64,000 nt of DNA from Spirochaetales bacterium (GCA_017614375.1 JAGABZ010000007.1:107418-171417); one strand, 5' to 3'; shown: positions 1 through 9,372, counted from the stretch's first letter. The notes: generated from the sequence alone by a model not told the origin. Numbers and translations: made by a program.

Positions 1-184
1 AAAAGAGGAAAAGCCCGGCGCCCTGAGTGTGGACCAGGTACACCTCCAGACCGCCTGAAGCCTGCAGGACGCTGTCGCTCCTGCCGCCCAGGGAGAACCA
101 CTGTCCCCCCGGAGCGTCAAAGGCCGAGGCCCAAAGGGCCGCGCAGAGCATCAGGATTACCGGCAGCAGAAGCGCTTTTTTCAT
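1..184 (-). CDS. Secreted protein, N-terminal fragment (runs off window)
   Basis: The minus strand from 184 reads an ATG followed by MKKALLLPVILMLCAALWAS, a typical Sec signal peptide (KK, hydrophobic core, Ala-x-Ala-like end), then a mature start rich in Gly and Ser. The frame stays open to the window edge, so the protein is cut off after about 61 residues. It begins one base after the phospholipase-D stop codon at 186-188, so it is probably the next gene of the same transcript. No family can be named from the visible part. Confidence 0.6.
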   Translation of the reverse strand, partial: MKKALLLPVILMLCAALWASAFDAPGGQWFSLGGRSDSVLQASGGLEVYLVHTQGAGLFLF

Positions 185-185
185 C

Positions 186-1451
186 TCAGCCCCCGAAAAA
201 CCCGAAGATGAAGCTGAAAAGGTTGCTTTTCTTTCTCATCTGCTGCGCCGCATCTCTGTCAAGAACATAGGTATCCTGTTTCAACGTCTCGAAATGCTCC
301 GTGACCTTCGAGGCGAGTTCCTCGTCGTCGAGGACGATCATTATCTCATTTGAGAGGTTCATCGAGCGGTAGTTGAAGTTCGACGAGCCGAAGCAGACGT
401 ACCGCCCGTCGACGACCATCAGCTTTTCGTGAAGCAGCCCCATCCGGTCCGCCCCATCGTTTTCGACCCTGATCTGTACCCCGGTATCCACCAGATCGGG
501 CATCATGTAGTAGGTGGCCTTCTTCTGCCCCTGACGCGAATCAAACGGCACGATCATCGTCAGATCCACACCGCGCCGGACGGTTTCGGCCAGAGCCTTT
601 TGCATGTTGGCGTCGCTGTACGGCAGAAAAGGCAGACAGTCGACCTTCTGCCGGGCCAATCCCAGAAGAGTTCCGTACATCCGGCTCATCAGCAGATTGT
701 CCCCGTACTGGTTCGCCAGATATCCGGTCAAGTCCTCGCCGTCCGTCCTCTGCGCGGGGCTGAACCGTTCCAGGCTGATTTCATCCCAGCTCTGGGAATT
801 CCAGAACTCAACGAAATCCTCGGTCAGTTTCCTGCCCGCGTCGGCGGAAAAGAAGTTGTACATGCTGTCGCGCTGTCCGCCCTGACCCACCGGGGACAGA
901 GAGATGTAGTTGAGGTTCATTCCCCCTATGGCCACCTGACTGCCGTCGATGATTATGAACTTGCGGTGGTCACGCTGGATGAGGTTCCACGGATTTACGA
1001 TCCTGGTCACCGAGAACGGATGGTACTCCAGAACATGGATTCCCTCGATTTCAGCCAGGTCCGAAAGCGGCTTGAGATGGTACCTGGACTCTGTCATGTC
1101 GAAAGCCCCGGTGCCGTCATAGACCAGGTACACCGGAACCCCGCTTTCGGCCTTTGCGATTATCGCGTCGATTACCTTCTGGTTTTCAGGACAGATCGAG
1201 CCGAGAAAGACAGTGATGATTACGTACTGCTCGGCGCTCTCCACCATGGAGGCGAACTTTTCCATCCACTGTGAACCGTCGTAGAAAACTTCGGGCCGGC
1301 TCATCAGCACCTCTGTCAGCCCGGCCTGCTTGAGGGCCTCTCCCATCTCCTGCCGTCCGAGGTCCGGCCCCGGGTCGGCCATCATCGAGGTGGAACAGCC
1401 GGCCAGAATCAGGATGAAAACCAGCGGGAAAAGGAGCAGCAGGCGCTTCAT
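186..1451 (-). CDS. Phospholipase D / cardiolipin synthase-like lipoprotein
   Basis: The 421-residue product starts with a lipoprotein signal whose lipobox ends at Cys19 (LAGC). It carries two HKD motifs of the phospholipase D superfamily, HRKFIIID in the middle and HEKLMVVD near the C-terminus, each followed by GG or GSSN-type residues, so both halves of the active site are present. Family members transfer phosphatidyl groups (cardiolipin synthesis) or hydrolyse phosphodiesters; the lipid anchor puts this one on the outer face of a membrane. Its ATG overlaps the hydantoinase stop (ATGA), which suggests translational coupling at the end of the glycine cleavage operon. The substrate is not evident. 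Confidence 0.85.
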   Translation of the reverse strand: MKRLLLLFPLVFILILAGCSTSMMADPGPDLGRQEMGEALKQAGLTEVLMSRPEVFYDGSQWMEKFASMVESAEQYVIITVFLGSICPENQKVIDAIIAKAESGVPVYLVYDGTGAFDMTESRYHLKPLSDLAEIEGIHVLEYHPFSVTRIVNPWNLIQRDHRKFIIIDGSQVAIGGMNLNYISLSPVGQGGQRDSMYNFFSADAGRKLTEDFVEFWNSQSWDEISLERFSPAQRTDGEDLTGYLANQYGDNLLMSRMYGTLLGLARQKVDCLPFLPYSDANMQKALAETVRRGVDLTMIVPFDSRQGQKKATYYMMPDLVDTGVQIRVENDGADRMGLLHEKLMVVDGRYVCFGSSNFNYRSMNLSNEIMIVLDDEELASKVTEHFETLKQDTYVLDRDAAQQMRKKSNLFSFIFGFFGG

Positions 1452-2830
1452 CAGTTCTTCCCGTACACGCTGGCGGTGTCCTGAAACAGCAGTTTGCCGC
1501 TTCCGGGGACACCGAAATAGTCGTTTCCGTCCACCAGTTTCTCTCCGCGGCGGAACGTCATCCGGACCTGGCCACAGACTTCGAACCCGTCATAGATCGA
1601 ATACCCGGCGGCACTGTGGGCCGTTTTGTCGGTGATTGTCCGCTTTTTCTCCGGATCGAAGAGAACCAGATCGGCATCCGCACCGGGGGCTATCAGACCT
1701 TTTTTCGGGAACAGGCCGAAAAGAGAGGCCGGATTGGACGTCACCAGGGGGAGTATCTTTGAAAAAGGCACCCCGGAGTTGACCGAGAAGGTGTGCAGAA
1801 GCACCAGAAGCTCTTCCGAACCCGGTGTTCCCGGATAGATGGTGCGGCAGTCGCGGCTCTCAAGTTTCTGCTCATAGGTAAACGAGCAGTGGTCGGTGGC
1901 GACCACCTGGATTTCGCCGTCCGAGAGTGCCCGCTGCAGGGCCAGATTGTCCTCCCTGCTCCGAAGCGGAGGTGTCATCAGGTACAGCGGCCCGCGGACC
2001 GGGTCGTCCAGGGCGGACTTGTCCAGAAACAGGTAGTGCGGAGTCGTCTCGACGATGATCTGCGCTCCGCGCCGTCTGAGGCTGCGGACAGCCTCCAGCC
2101 CCTCGGCGCTTGACAGATGGACTATGTACAGCGGCACATCGTTTTTCAGGGCCAGTTCGCCCAGACCGGCAATCGCCAGGGCTTCCGCGCGCGGCGGACG
2201 CAGCGCAGCGTGGTCGATCGGTCTGTACTGCCCCTTCCAACTGTCGTTGATGCTCTGAATCAGATTGTCATCCTCGCAGTGCACCGTCACAAGCAGAGCG
2301 CATCTGCGGCATTCGCGAAGCAGAATCTCCAGCTGCCGGGGGTCGTCGATCATGTAGCCGACGTTCCGGTAAGTGGTAAAGAGCTTGATTGCGTTTATTC
2401 CCGCGGCTTTGAGGCTTTCAAGCTGGGAGCCGATGTCCGGTTTCATGCCGTAGACGCCCTGATGAAGGGCAAAGTCCACCGCCATGCCTTGCCTCATCTG
2501 TCCGATGCGGCTTTCCGCGCTCCCCAAAAGGGTCGTGCTCTTGTCATGGTCGGCGAAATCTACCACCGTGGTCACTCCGCCGAATGCGGCGCAGCGGCTT
2601 CCCTGGGGGAAACTGTCGGCGGTTACCGTGCCGCGGGACACCAGATGGTAGTGGGTGTGGGCATCGATTATTCCGGGCAGGACATACAACCCCCCGGCGT
2701 CGATGACCGGGCCCTGATAATCCGGGCAGTCCCCGACCGCGGCAATCTTCTGGCCGCTTACCAGCACATCGGTCTTTGAAAAGCCGTCTGCGGTGAAAAC
2801 CGTTCCGCCCTTTACCAGAAAGCCCCGCAT
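1451..2830 (-). CDS. Dihydropyrimidinase / hydantoinase family amidohydrolase
   Basis: A 459-residue cyclic amidohydrolase that would open dihydropyrimidine or hydantoin rings in the cytoplasm. Visible metal and active-site features are DAHTHYH near residue 57, the lysine of AIKLF that is carboxylated in the family, VHCED, a HLSS histidine and ATDHCSF. The length matches hydantoinases and allantoinases. It overlaps gcvPB and the PLD gene by a few bases on either side, so it is co-expressed with glycine cleavage. That suggests a role in nitrogen or one-carbon salvage (inference). Allantoinase or another cyclic-amide specificity cannot be excluded. Confidence 0.85.
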   Translation of the reverse strand: MRGFLVKGGTVFTADGFSKTDVLVSGQKIAAVGDCPDYQGPVIDAGGLYVLPGIIDAHTHYHLVSRGTVTADSFPQGSRCAAFGGVTTVVDFADHDKSTTLLGSAESRIGQMRQGMAVDFALHQGVYGMKPDIGSQLESLKAAGINAIKLFTTYRNVGYMIDDPRQLEILLRECRRCALLVTVHCEDDNLIQSINDSWKGQYRPIDHAALRPPRAEALAIAGLGELALKNDVPLYIVHLSSAEGLEAVRSLRRRGAQIIVETTPHYLFLDKSALDDPVRGPLYLMTPPLRSREDNLALQRALSDGEIQVVATDHCSFTYEQKLESRDCRTIYPGTPGSEELLVLLHTFSVNSGVPFSKILPLVTSNPASLFGLFPKKGLIAPGADADLVLFDPEKKRTITDKTAHSAAGYSIYDGFEVCGQVRMTFRRGEKLVDGNDYFGVPGSGKLLFQDTASVYGKN

Positions 2831-4299
2831 CAGTCCTCCTGATACTTCAGCACCGGCTGCTTGACAGCCCTGACCTCGTCGACCCTGCCGATGATCGTTC
2901 CGACCGGGGCGCCGTGGAGGGCTCCCGCGTCGGTCCGGGCTGTTTCACAGAGGCTGTGCATCGCCTGACTGAGGCTGTCCAGAGTGTCCTTGGATTCGGA
3001 CTCGGTCGGCTCGAACATCAGAGCCTCGTGGACTATCGTCGGGAAGTACATCGTAGGCGGGTGGAATCCCAGGTCAATAAGGCCCTTTGCCATATCCAGG
3101 GCGCTGACTCCCGTTTCCTCTCTGAACCGTGCCAGACCCAGGACGAACTCATGCTTGCACAGGCTGCCGTAGGCAGGGCTGAAGATGTCCTGCATGCTCA
3201 CCCGCAGGTAGTTGGCATTCAGAACCGCATAGGTCGACGCGGCCCTGAGCCCGTCGCTTCCCATGGCCAGGATGTAGGCATAGGCCCGCACCACCACCAG
3301 GAAGTTGCCCCAGAAGGCGCAGACCTTTGTCCGCCGCCGGCCCCTGCCCCAGGAGAGGGCATATCTGCCGTCGGACTTGTGCCTGACGACCGTCGGTCTC
3401 GGGACAAACGGCCTGAGATGCTCCTTGGCCAGAACCGGGCCGGAGCCGGGACCGCCGCCGCCGTGGGGTGTGGAAAAGGTCTTGTGCAGGTTCAGATGAA
3501 CCACGTCAAAGCCCATGTCTCCCGGTCGCGCCCAACCCATCAGGGCGTTGAAGTTCGCCCCGTCGTAGTACATCAGCCCGCCCTTTTCATGGACGAGGCG
3601 GGAGATTTCCAGGATGTCCGTCTCAAAAAGCCCCAGGGTGTTGGGGTTGGTCAGCATCAGGGCGGCGGTATTCTCATCGAGCTTTGAGCGCAGGTCGTCC
3701 ATGTCGACCAGTCCGTCGGAGGAGGAGGCGACCTCCACGACCTCAAATCCGTTGACGTTGGCGCTGGCGGGGTTGGTACCGTGGGCCGATACCGGAATCA
3801 GGATCCGGTTGCGGTTGCTTTGCCCCTTGTCGTGGAAGTAGGAGCGGATAATCTTCAGTCCGGTGTATTCACCGTGCGCTCCCGCGCAGGGAGCCAGGGT
3901 ACAGCAGGGCATCCCGACCAGTTCGGACAGGGACTCCTGCATCCTGTACATCAGTTCCAGAGCTCCCTGAACGGTATCCTCGTCCTGAAGCGGATGAAGG
4001 GCCGTGAACCCGTCCAGCGAGGCGCAGGCCTCGTTGAGCTTGGGGTTGTACTTCATCGTGCACGAACCCAGGGGATAGGGTCCCATATCCACCCCGAATG
4101 TCATCGAGGCAAGCCTGGTGAAGTGTCTGACCGTATCAAGCTCGGAGGCCTGCGGCAGGAGAACCCCGCCCTCCCTTCTTATAGCAGAATCCGGCTCCTG
4201 CGCTCTCGGAACGTCCGATGCGGCGAACTTAAAGCCCCTTCTGCCGGGGACGGAGAGCTCTATAAGCAGAGGTTCGATGACTTTGAGTGTCTCATCCAT
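2830..4299 (-). CDS. gcvPB: Glycine dehydrogenase (decarboxylating) subunit 2
   Basis: C-terminal half of the split P-protein, 489 residues. With GcvPA it decarboxylates glycine and passes the aminomethyl group to lipoylated GcvH. The PLP-binding lysine lies in NLHKTFSTPHGGGGPGSGP near residue 275, a P-protein hallmark. The stop overlaps the hydantoinase start and its ATG overlaps the gcvPA stop, so the four genes glyA-gcvH-gcvPA-gcvPB are tightly coupled. The split PA/PB form is common in anaerobes. No gcvT follows. Confidence 0.96.
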   Translation of the reverse strand: MDETLKVIEPLLIELSVPGRRGFKFAASDVPRAQEPDSAIRREGGVLLPQASELDTVRHFTRLASMTFGVDMGPYPLGSCTMKYNPKLNEACASLDGFTALHPLQDEDTVQGALELMYRMQESLSELVGMPCCTLAPCAGAHGEYTGLKIIRSYFHDKGQSNRNRILIPVSAHGTNPASANVNGFEVVEVASSSDGLVDMDDLRSKLDENTAALMLTNPNTLGLFETDILEISRLVHEKGGLMYYDGANFNALMGWARPGDMGFDVVHLNLHKTFSTPHGGGGPGSGPVLAKEHLRPFVPRPTVVRHKSDGRYALSWGRGRRRTKVCAFWGNFLVVVRAYAYILAMGSDGLRAASTYAVLNANYLRVSMQDIFSPAYGSLCKHEFVLGLARFREETGVSALDMAKGLIDLGFHPPTMYFPTIVHEALMFEPTESESKDTLDSLSQAMHSLCETARTDAGALHGAPVGTIIGRVDEVRAVKQPVLKYQED

Positions 4300-5654
4300 C
4301 AGCGGGCCTCCTTTTTTGCCAGGGAAAGGTACAGATCAAGCTCCTCCCGGGTCCTTTTCTCCGTCACGGCAACCAGCAGAACCGGAGCGTCTGCGGGTTT
4401 TCCGGTGAGCCGGCCGAGCCGCACTCCCGGGAAGATTCCCTTCTTTCTCATCGAGGCGATGAAATGCTCCATCTTCTTTTCCGAGGGGAACACAACGGGG
4501 AACTCGCACCAGAACCGCCCGTCGGCGACGGGAATCGTGTAGCCCAGGCTCCTTAAGCCCGTGCAGAGGTAGTGCGCCTTGTCATAGGACAAAACGGCGG
4601 CCTCCTTCAGCCCTTCCCAACCGAGAAGCGAGGTGTAGATCACGCTGGTGATGCAGCACAGGGCCTCGTTCGAACAGATGTTGCTGGTGGCCCTCTCACG
4701 CTTGATGTGCTGCTCGCGGGCCTGCAGGGTCAGTACATATGCCCTGTTGCCCCTGTCATCCGCCGTCTGGCCGACAATCCGGCCGGGAATCCGGCGCATC
4801 AGTTCCTTTCGGACTGCCATGTATCCGCAGGACGGTCCGCCGAAGCCCATCGACAGGCCCAGACTCTGGGCGTCTCCGATGGCGATGTCCGCACCCCACT
4901 GTGCCTGGGATTTCTGGATGGCCAGGCTCATCGGGTCGGACGATACGGCAAAAAGGGCTCCCTTTGCGTGAACTGTCTCGGCAACCCCGGTGAAGTCCTC
5001 GAAGAGGCCGTATCGGTTGGGACTCTGGGCGATGAATACCGCCGTTTGGGGATTGAGCATACCGTCAAGGGCACACAAATTACTGACTCCGTCCTTTTCA
5101 GGCAGAACCTTCACCACCCGGGAAGTCCCGTGCGCCCAGGTGTTCAGGCACATCAGGGTAAACGGGTGTACCGTCTCCGAAACAATGACCTCGGTGGTTT
5201 TGCGTCTGTCGGACAGGGCAAGAGCGGCGGCTTCGACGGCGGCGGTGGCTCCGTCGTAGAGCGACGCGTTTGAAACATCCATCCCGGTCAGGGCGCAGAT
5301 CATGCTCTGGTATTCGAAGATTGCCTCAAGCAGCCCCTGTGAGATCTCCGGCTGATACGGAGTATAGGCCGTGGTGAAGGCCGGAAGCGAGGACAGGGCC
5401 CTGACCGCCGACGGGATTATGTGGTCGTAGCACCCGGCTCCGAGGAAACAGATTCCCTTGGTGTTGCGGTCCGCCAGGGCTCGGATGCGGTCCAGGACCT
5501 CCTGTTCGCTCAGGCCCTCGGGCAGGTTCAGACCGCCGGGCAGCAGACAGCCGGCGGCGCGGACATCGGAAAAGAGTTCGTCCTCCGACGCCAGTCCGAC
5601 CGCCTTGAGCATCAGGGCGGTTTCCTCCTCCGTGTGGGGAATATATGAGTACAT
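4299..5654 (-). CDS. gcvPA: Glycine dehydrogenase (decarboxylating) subunit 1
   Basis: N-terminal half of the split P-protein, 451 residues, opening with the typical MYSYIPHTEEE start. It pairs with GcvPB to form the PLP enzyme of the glycine cleavage system but carries no PLP lysine itself. The AYTPYQPEISQG and GFGGPSCGYMAV segments are family signatures. It begins 9 bp after the gcvH stop and overlaps gcvPB by one base. Confidence 0.96.
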   Translation of the reverse strand: MYSYIPHTEEETALMLKAVGLASEDELFSDVRAAGCLLPGGLNLPEGLSEQEVLDRIRALADRNTKGICFLGAGCYDHIIPSAVRALSSLPAFTTAYTPYQPEISQGLLEAIFEYQSMICALTGMDVSNASLYDGATAAVEAAALALSDRRKTTEVIVSETVHPFTLMCLNTWAHGTSRVVKVLPEKDGVSNLCALDGMLNPQTAVFIAQSPNRYGLFEDFTGVAETVHAKGALFAVSSDPMSLAIQKSQAQWGADIAIGDAQSLGLSMGFGGPSCGYMAVRKELMRRIPGRIVGQTADDRGNRAYVLTLQAREQHIKRERATSNICSNEALCCITSVIYTSLLGWEGLKEAAVLSYDKAHYLCTGLRSLGYTIPVADGRFWCEFPVVFPSEKKMEHFIASMRKKGIFPGVRLGRLTGKPADAPVLLVAVTEKRTREELDLYLSLAKKEAR

Positions 5655-5663
5655 CGGTGCCTC

Positions 5664-6044
5664 TTATTTCAGGGTTTCGAGGTAACTGCCGTACTGAGCG
5701 GCGTCCATCAGGTCATCCGGTTCACTGATGTCCTCAAGCTTGAAGATGAACGTTCCGTAACAGTCGTCGTTGAGAAGCTCGGGGCTGTCGGACAGAGTCT
5801 CGTTGACGGCACAGACAGTGCCGGAGACGGGACAGAGGACTTCGCTGGCGGCCTTGACCGATTCGATGTCGCATGCGGACTCGCCCGCCTCAAAGGACGA
5901 ACCGACTTCCGGGAGCTCGACGAAAACAACCTCCCCGAGAGAATCCTGGGCGTAGTCGGTGATTCCCACAACGGCTGCGGTTCCTTCGATTCTGACCCAT
6001 TCATGGTCCTTTGAATACTTGAGTCCTTCCAAAATCTTGCTCAT
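5664..6044 (-). CDS. gcvH: Glycine cleavage system H protein
   Basis: Small lipoyl carrier of 126 residues. The lipoylated lysine is Lys64 in DIESVKAASEV, and the N-terminus (YSKDHEWV) and the SPELLNDDCYG segment are typical. It shuttles the methylamine arm between the P, T and L proteins. It lies 20 bp downstream of glyA and 9 bp upstream of gcvPA. The dihydrolipoyl dehydrogenase it would use could be lpdA at 18.6-20.0 kb. Confidence 0.96.
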   Translation of the reverse strand: MSKILEGLKYSKDHEWVRIEGTAAVVGITDYAQDSLGEVVFVELPEVGSSFEAGESACDIESVKAASEVLCPVSGTVCAVNETLSDSPELLNDDCYGTFIFKLEDISEPDDLMDAAQYGSYLETLK

Positions 6045-6064
6045 ATCAACTCCTTGATGGAAAA

Positions 6065-7579
6065 CTATTCTTCATCGGTACAAAAAGCGTTCTGCAGGAA
6101 ATCCAGATCCAGACCGGGATAAAGCAGGAACTTTCCGAGCAGGGCTTTGACCCTGGCGCGGGCCTCTTCTACGACGGCAGGGTCGGTAACCGCCTTTGAC
6201 AGGGACAACGTCCCGGCCTTCGGCCCCTTTGTGATCTTTGCCGGTCGGGTGTTCTGAAGCACGGTGGTGATGATTGAGGCAATCTCCTCCATCTCCGGAG
6301 CGCCCATGCCCAGGGTAGTCACGGCGGGGGTGCCGATCCGCAGCCCGCTGGTATACCACGGCCCGTTGGGGTCAAACGGCAGGGCGTTGCGGTTGAGGGT
6401 GATTCCGGCGTTGATCAGGGCGGATTCGGCCTGTCTGCCGTTGATTCCGAAACCGGTTACATCAATCAGGAGCAGGTGGTTGTCCGTCCCGCCGGTCTGC
6501 ACGGGAATTCCCTTTGCTGCGAAACAACTTGCCAGGGCGGCTGCGTTTCTGACTATGTTATGCGCATAGGTACCGAACCCGGGTCTGAGGGCTTCGGTCA
6601 GGGCTACGGCCTTTGCGGCGATCATCTGGGGAAGCGGTCCTCCGATTACCAGCGGACAGCCCTTGTCCACGGCCTCGGCGAATTCGTCGGTGCACAGGAC
6701 CATGCCGCCGCGCGGTCCGCGGAGGGTCTTGTGGGTGGTGGTGGTTACGACATCGGCCCAGAGAACCGGGTTGTATTCCCCGGTGAACACACCTCCGGCC
6801 ACCAGTCCGGCGAAGTGGGACATGTCGACCATGAACACCGCGCCGCATTCCTTTGCGATTTCGGAGAGAATCCTGAAGTTGACCTTTCTCGGATAGGCGC
6901 TGTACCCGGCCAGAAGAATCAGCGGCCTGACCTCCATGGCCTGCTTACGGATGGCCTCGTAGTCGAGCAGGCCGGTCTGTCTGTCCACCGAGTACGAATA
7001 GGCATCGAACATCTGGGCTGAAACGTTCTGTCTGTAGCCGTGTGTCAGGTGCCCGCCGCTGTAGTAGTCCATCCCCAGCAATCTCTGGTTCCCGGTCAGG
7101 GCACGGATATGGTTCCACTGCTCGCGGGTCAGGTTGGAGACGTTCATCTCCCCTATCTTTTCAAGCTCCGGGTTCTGAACCCGGGCGTTGATGATCGCCC
7201 AGTAGGCACAGAGGTTCGCGTCCGCTCCGCTGTGGGGCTGGACATAGGCGTGCTTCGCCCCGAAAAGCTCGCAGGCCTTTTTGCAGGCGTAGTCCTCGAT
7301 GGCGTCGACGTTGGCGCAGCCGGCGTAGAACCGGTGGTAGGGAAATCCCTCGCAGTACTTGTCGGTAAGCAGGTTGCCCATGGCGGACTGGACGGCCAGG
7401 CTGCTGTAGTTCTCGCTGGCGATGAGCTTGAGGAAACTCCTCTGGTCGGCAAGTTCATCGACAATACGGGAAGCCACCACGGGGGCTACCGCCTTTATCT
7501 GTTCCAAAGCCGCAACATAGTGCGCCATCGACGGGTCTCTGCCGCCGCTTTCCAGGTATTTTCCGAGTTCGCCAGCCAT
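6065..7579 (-). CDS. glyA: Serine hydroxymethyltransferase
   Basis: PLP enzyme interconverting serine and glycine with tetrahydrofolate. The PLP lysine is in TTTTHKTLRGPRGG. With 504 residues it is longer than the common 410-430-residue GlyA and has an insert around YYSGGHLTHGYRQN, as in spirochaete and chlamydial homologues. I chose the ATG at 7579 because GGAGG lies 6-7 bases upstream; an in-frame TTG at 7624 has no ribosome site and lies upstream of the predicted transcription start. First gene of the glycine cleavage operon, so the serine-glycine-C1 steps are co-regulated. Confidence 0.95.
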   Translation of the reverse strand: MAGELGKYLESGGRDPSMAHYVAALEQIKAVAPVVASRIVDELADQRSFLKLIASENYSSLAVQSAMGNLLTDKYCEGFPYHRFYAGCANVDAIEDYACKKACELFGAKHAYVQPHSGADANLCAYWAIINARVQNPELEKIGEMNVSNLTREQWNHIRALTGNQRLLGMDYYSGGHLTHGYRQNVSAQMFDAYSYSVDRQTGLLDYEAIRKQAMEVRPLILLAGYSAYPRKVNFRILSEIAKECGAVFMVDMSHFAGLVAGGVFTGEYNPVLWADVVTTTTHKTLRGPRGGMVLCTDEFAEAVDKGCPLVIGGPLPQMIAAKAVALTEALRPGFGTYAHNIVRNAAALASCFAAKGIPVQTGGTDNHLLLIDVTGFGINGRQAESALINAGITLNRNALPFDPNGPWYTSGLRIGTPAVTTLGMGAPEMEEIASIITTVLQNTRPAKITKGPKAGTLSLSKAVTDPAVVEEARARVKALLGKFLLYPGLDLDFLQNAFCTDEE

Positions 7580-7607
7580 AGATGCCTCCGTGACTTGATT
7601 TATGTCA

Positions 7608-7637
7608 ATAATACCCCGTAGCAAGGCCTCTTTTCAA
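7608..7637 (-). promoter_or_regulatory. Predicted promoter of glyA-gcv operon
   Basis: Reading the minus strand, TTGAAA (7632-7637) and TATTAT (7608-7613) are separated by 18 bp. The predicted start is about 22 bases before the glyA ATG, leaving room for the GGAGG site but not for a glycine riboswitch. Confidence 0.6.
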
Positions 7638-7668
7638 CATGTTTGAGGGTCCTGCGGGGTACGCAGAA

Positions 7669-7698
7669 TTGACAGATTAACGGCTTTTTACATATACT
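7669..7698 (+). promoter_or_regulatory. Predicted sigma-70 promoter of infA
   Basis: Consensus TTGACA at 7669-7674, 18-bp spacer, TATACT at 7693-7698. It is one of the best matches to consensus in the window, fitting a highly expressed translation factor. The leader to infA is about 20 bases. Confidence 0.75.
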
Positions 7699-7724
7699 CA
7701 AGCGGTAAAAAACAGGAGGATATC

Positions 7725-7943
7725 TTGGCTAAGGAAGAAGCTATCGAAGTCGAAGGACTTGTGAAGGAGTCACTGCCCAACACGATGTTCCGCGTGGAAC
7801 TCAGAAACGGTCACGTCATACTGGCGCACATTTCGGGAAAGATGCGAAAGAACCAGATCAAAATCGTGCCGGGCGACACAGTCAGAATCGAGATGTCCCC
7901 CTACGACCTGACAAAGGGCCGTATCGTTTACCGCGAAAGATAA
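7725..7943 (+). CDS. infA: Translation initiation factor IF-1
   Basis: 72 residues, full length for IF-1, a single S1/OB-fold domain that binds the 30S A-site region during initiation. Sequence features such as [16 protein letters not shown] and [21 protein letters not shown] are canonical. The start codon is TTG, preceded by AGGAGGA at good spacing. It is a single-gene unit between a strong promoter and a bidirectional terminator, not placed in a ribosomal protein operon. Confidence 0.97.
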   Translation: MAKEEAIEVEGLVKESLPNTMFRVELRNGHVILAHISGKMRKNQIKIVPGDTVRIEMSPYDLTKGRIVYRER

Positions 7944-7964
7944 GTCATTCAGACGATGAAAATA

Positions 7965-7990
7965 AACGCCCCGAATCCGGGGCGTTTTTT
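7965..7990. terminator. Bidirectional Rho-independent terminator
   Basis: Hairpin with arms AACGCCCCG and CGGGGCGTT around a 4-base loop, followed by a T run on the plus strand and preceded by an A-rich stretch. It lies between the convergent ends of infA and the LarA-like gene and can serve both. Confidence 0.85.
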
Positions 7991-7998
7991 CGCTGCGC

Positions 7999-9369
7999 TC
8001 AGTCGGCGTGGGGCACCACGTACGGCCCGTCGGCGATCCAGGTGATGTCCATCTCACTCAGCGGGCGGCCCTCAGCCTCGGAAATCGCCCGTAGCGCTCC
8101 GTCCAGGGCCTTTGCGAAGCACTCCGGGTCGCAGGGATCGGCGTCGGTGAATCTGTGCCCGTCGATGCCGGGAACAGGCTCGAAACGCTCCCCGGTCAGC
8201 TGCGGACTGAAGAAGATCAGATGGTCCATCGGAATCCGCCTGAAGACCTTGGCCCACTGCTGGACCTGCCACTGGTCGGGCAGGAACGTCCAGTCAGGCG
8301 AGCATATGGCCCTGAGGTATCCCTCGGGTCCGAAGATCTTAAGCAGGCCCAGGGCCGTCTTGTACCTGAGCGAGCCCACGATGTCGCCGGCATCGGTGTT
8401 GTCTGCCAGGATTACCAGCCAACCGCCCTCGCGGAGCACACCGAGACTCGCCACGGCGCACTTGGCGCACTGGTAATGGTTGATTCCCACAAAGCCGGCG
8501 TTGGTGATTACGATGTCGGACCGGCGGGGAACCTTGACTCCGACAAAGGAGCGGATGAAATCCACCCCGGCGATATGGGCGGCCTGCAGATCTCCGAAGA
8601 AAAGCCCGGTGATTTCGAACCGGTGGTTGAGGGTGACGTTTGCCAGGAAATCCACACCTGCCATCAGCGCCACTTCCAGACTCTCCTGATGAACGGGATT
8701 CCCCTCAATCAGGAGGTCGCGTGAGTTCGGGTCGGCCATCAGCTCCGGACCGTGGAAAAGATAGGTCGTCTTCTCCCCTATCACTCCCGGACAGACCGCC
8801 TTGCGCCCGCCGGAGGCACCGGCCATGAAGTGGCTCTCGATCAGTCCGGTGGCGATTTTCAGATCGGATTGCATGTAAAGCGAATCAATCATCACCTCGG
8901 TCCCGCGCCGGGTTTTCCCGATGTTGACCAGCTTTGAGTCATCCCTGCAGTCATGGTTGACGACCCTCAGCCCGAGCTCAAAGACACGCGGGTCGAGCAT
9001 CCGCCTGATTTCGTCATCCTTCATCGCCCGATGGGTTCCGGTGGCTATGAGAACCGTAATTTCATCCGGGGAAAAACCGCATGAGAGCAGAACATCGACA
9101 ATCGGCATCAGGATTCCCGCCTCTCCGGTATACGGAACCGGTCTGGTGTTGTCGCTGACCAGAATCACTGCGGTGGCGGCGGGATCGGCCGCCTTTTTCG
9201 AGGCGGCGATCTCCGACAGAGGCCGACTGCCGATCGGGTTGCGTAGGGCCTGCTTTATCGCCTGGGCGATGTTCTCAACTACCGGGGCTTCGTTCATCCG
9301 GATTACGGAGCAGTTGTCCGGCAGGTACAGAGGGCCGTAGCCGGTAAAGGGGTTGTCGGTTCTTATCAT
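7999..9369 (-). CDS. LarA-family nickel-dependent racemase
   Basis: 456 residues with the LarA active-site layout. GTHR carries the first catalytic histidine, SHFMAGASGGRKAVCPG the second histidine and the lysine that holds the pincer cofactor, and LFHGPE a further ligand histidine. LarA enzymes racemise or epimerise 2-hydroxy acids with a Ni-pincer nucleotide cofactor made by LarB, LarC and LarE; none of those is in this window. It is the last gene of the ABC-transporter operon, 3 bp after the M81 gene, so its substrate is probably the transported compound or a product of it rather than lactate (inference). Confidence 0.8.
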   Translation of the reverse strand: MIRTDNPFTGYGPLYLPDNCSVIRMNEAPVVENIAQAIKQALRNPIGSRPLSEIAASKKAADPAATAVILVSDNTRPVPYTGEAGILMPIVDVLLSCGFSPDEITVLIATGTHRAMKDDEIRRMLDPRVFELGLRVVNHDCRDDSKLVNIGKTRRGTEVMIDSLYMQSDLKIATGLIESHFMAGASGGRKAVCPGVIGEKTTYLFHGPELMADPNSRDLLIEGNPVHQESLEVALMAGVDFLANVTLNHRFEITGLFFGDLQAAHIAGVDFIRSFVGVKVPRRSDIVITNAGFVGINHYQCAKCAVASLGVLREGGWLVILADNTDAGDIVGSLRYKTALGLLKIFGPEGYLRAICSPDWTFLPDQWQVQQWAKVFRRIPMDHLIFFSPQLTGERFEPVPGIDGHRFTDADPCDPECFAKALDGALRAISEAEGRPLSEMDITWIADGPYVVPHAD

Positions 9370-9372
9370 AGT

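Noticed and set aside
7580..7724. Glycine riboswitch upstream of glyA
   Set aside because: The predicted leader is about 22 bases, far too short for the aptamer, and no characteristic core is seen.
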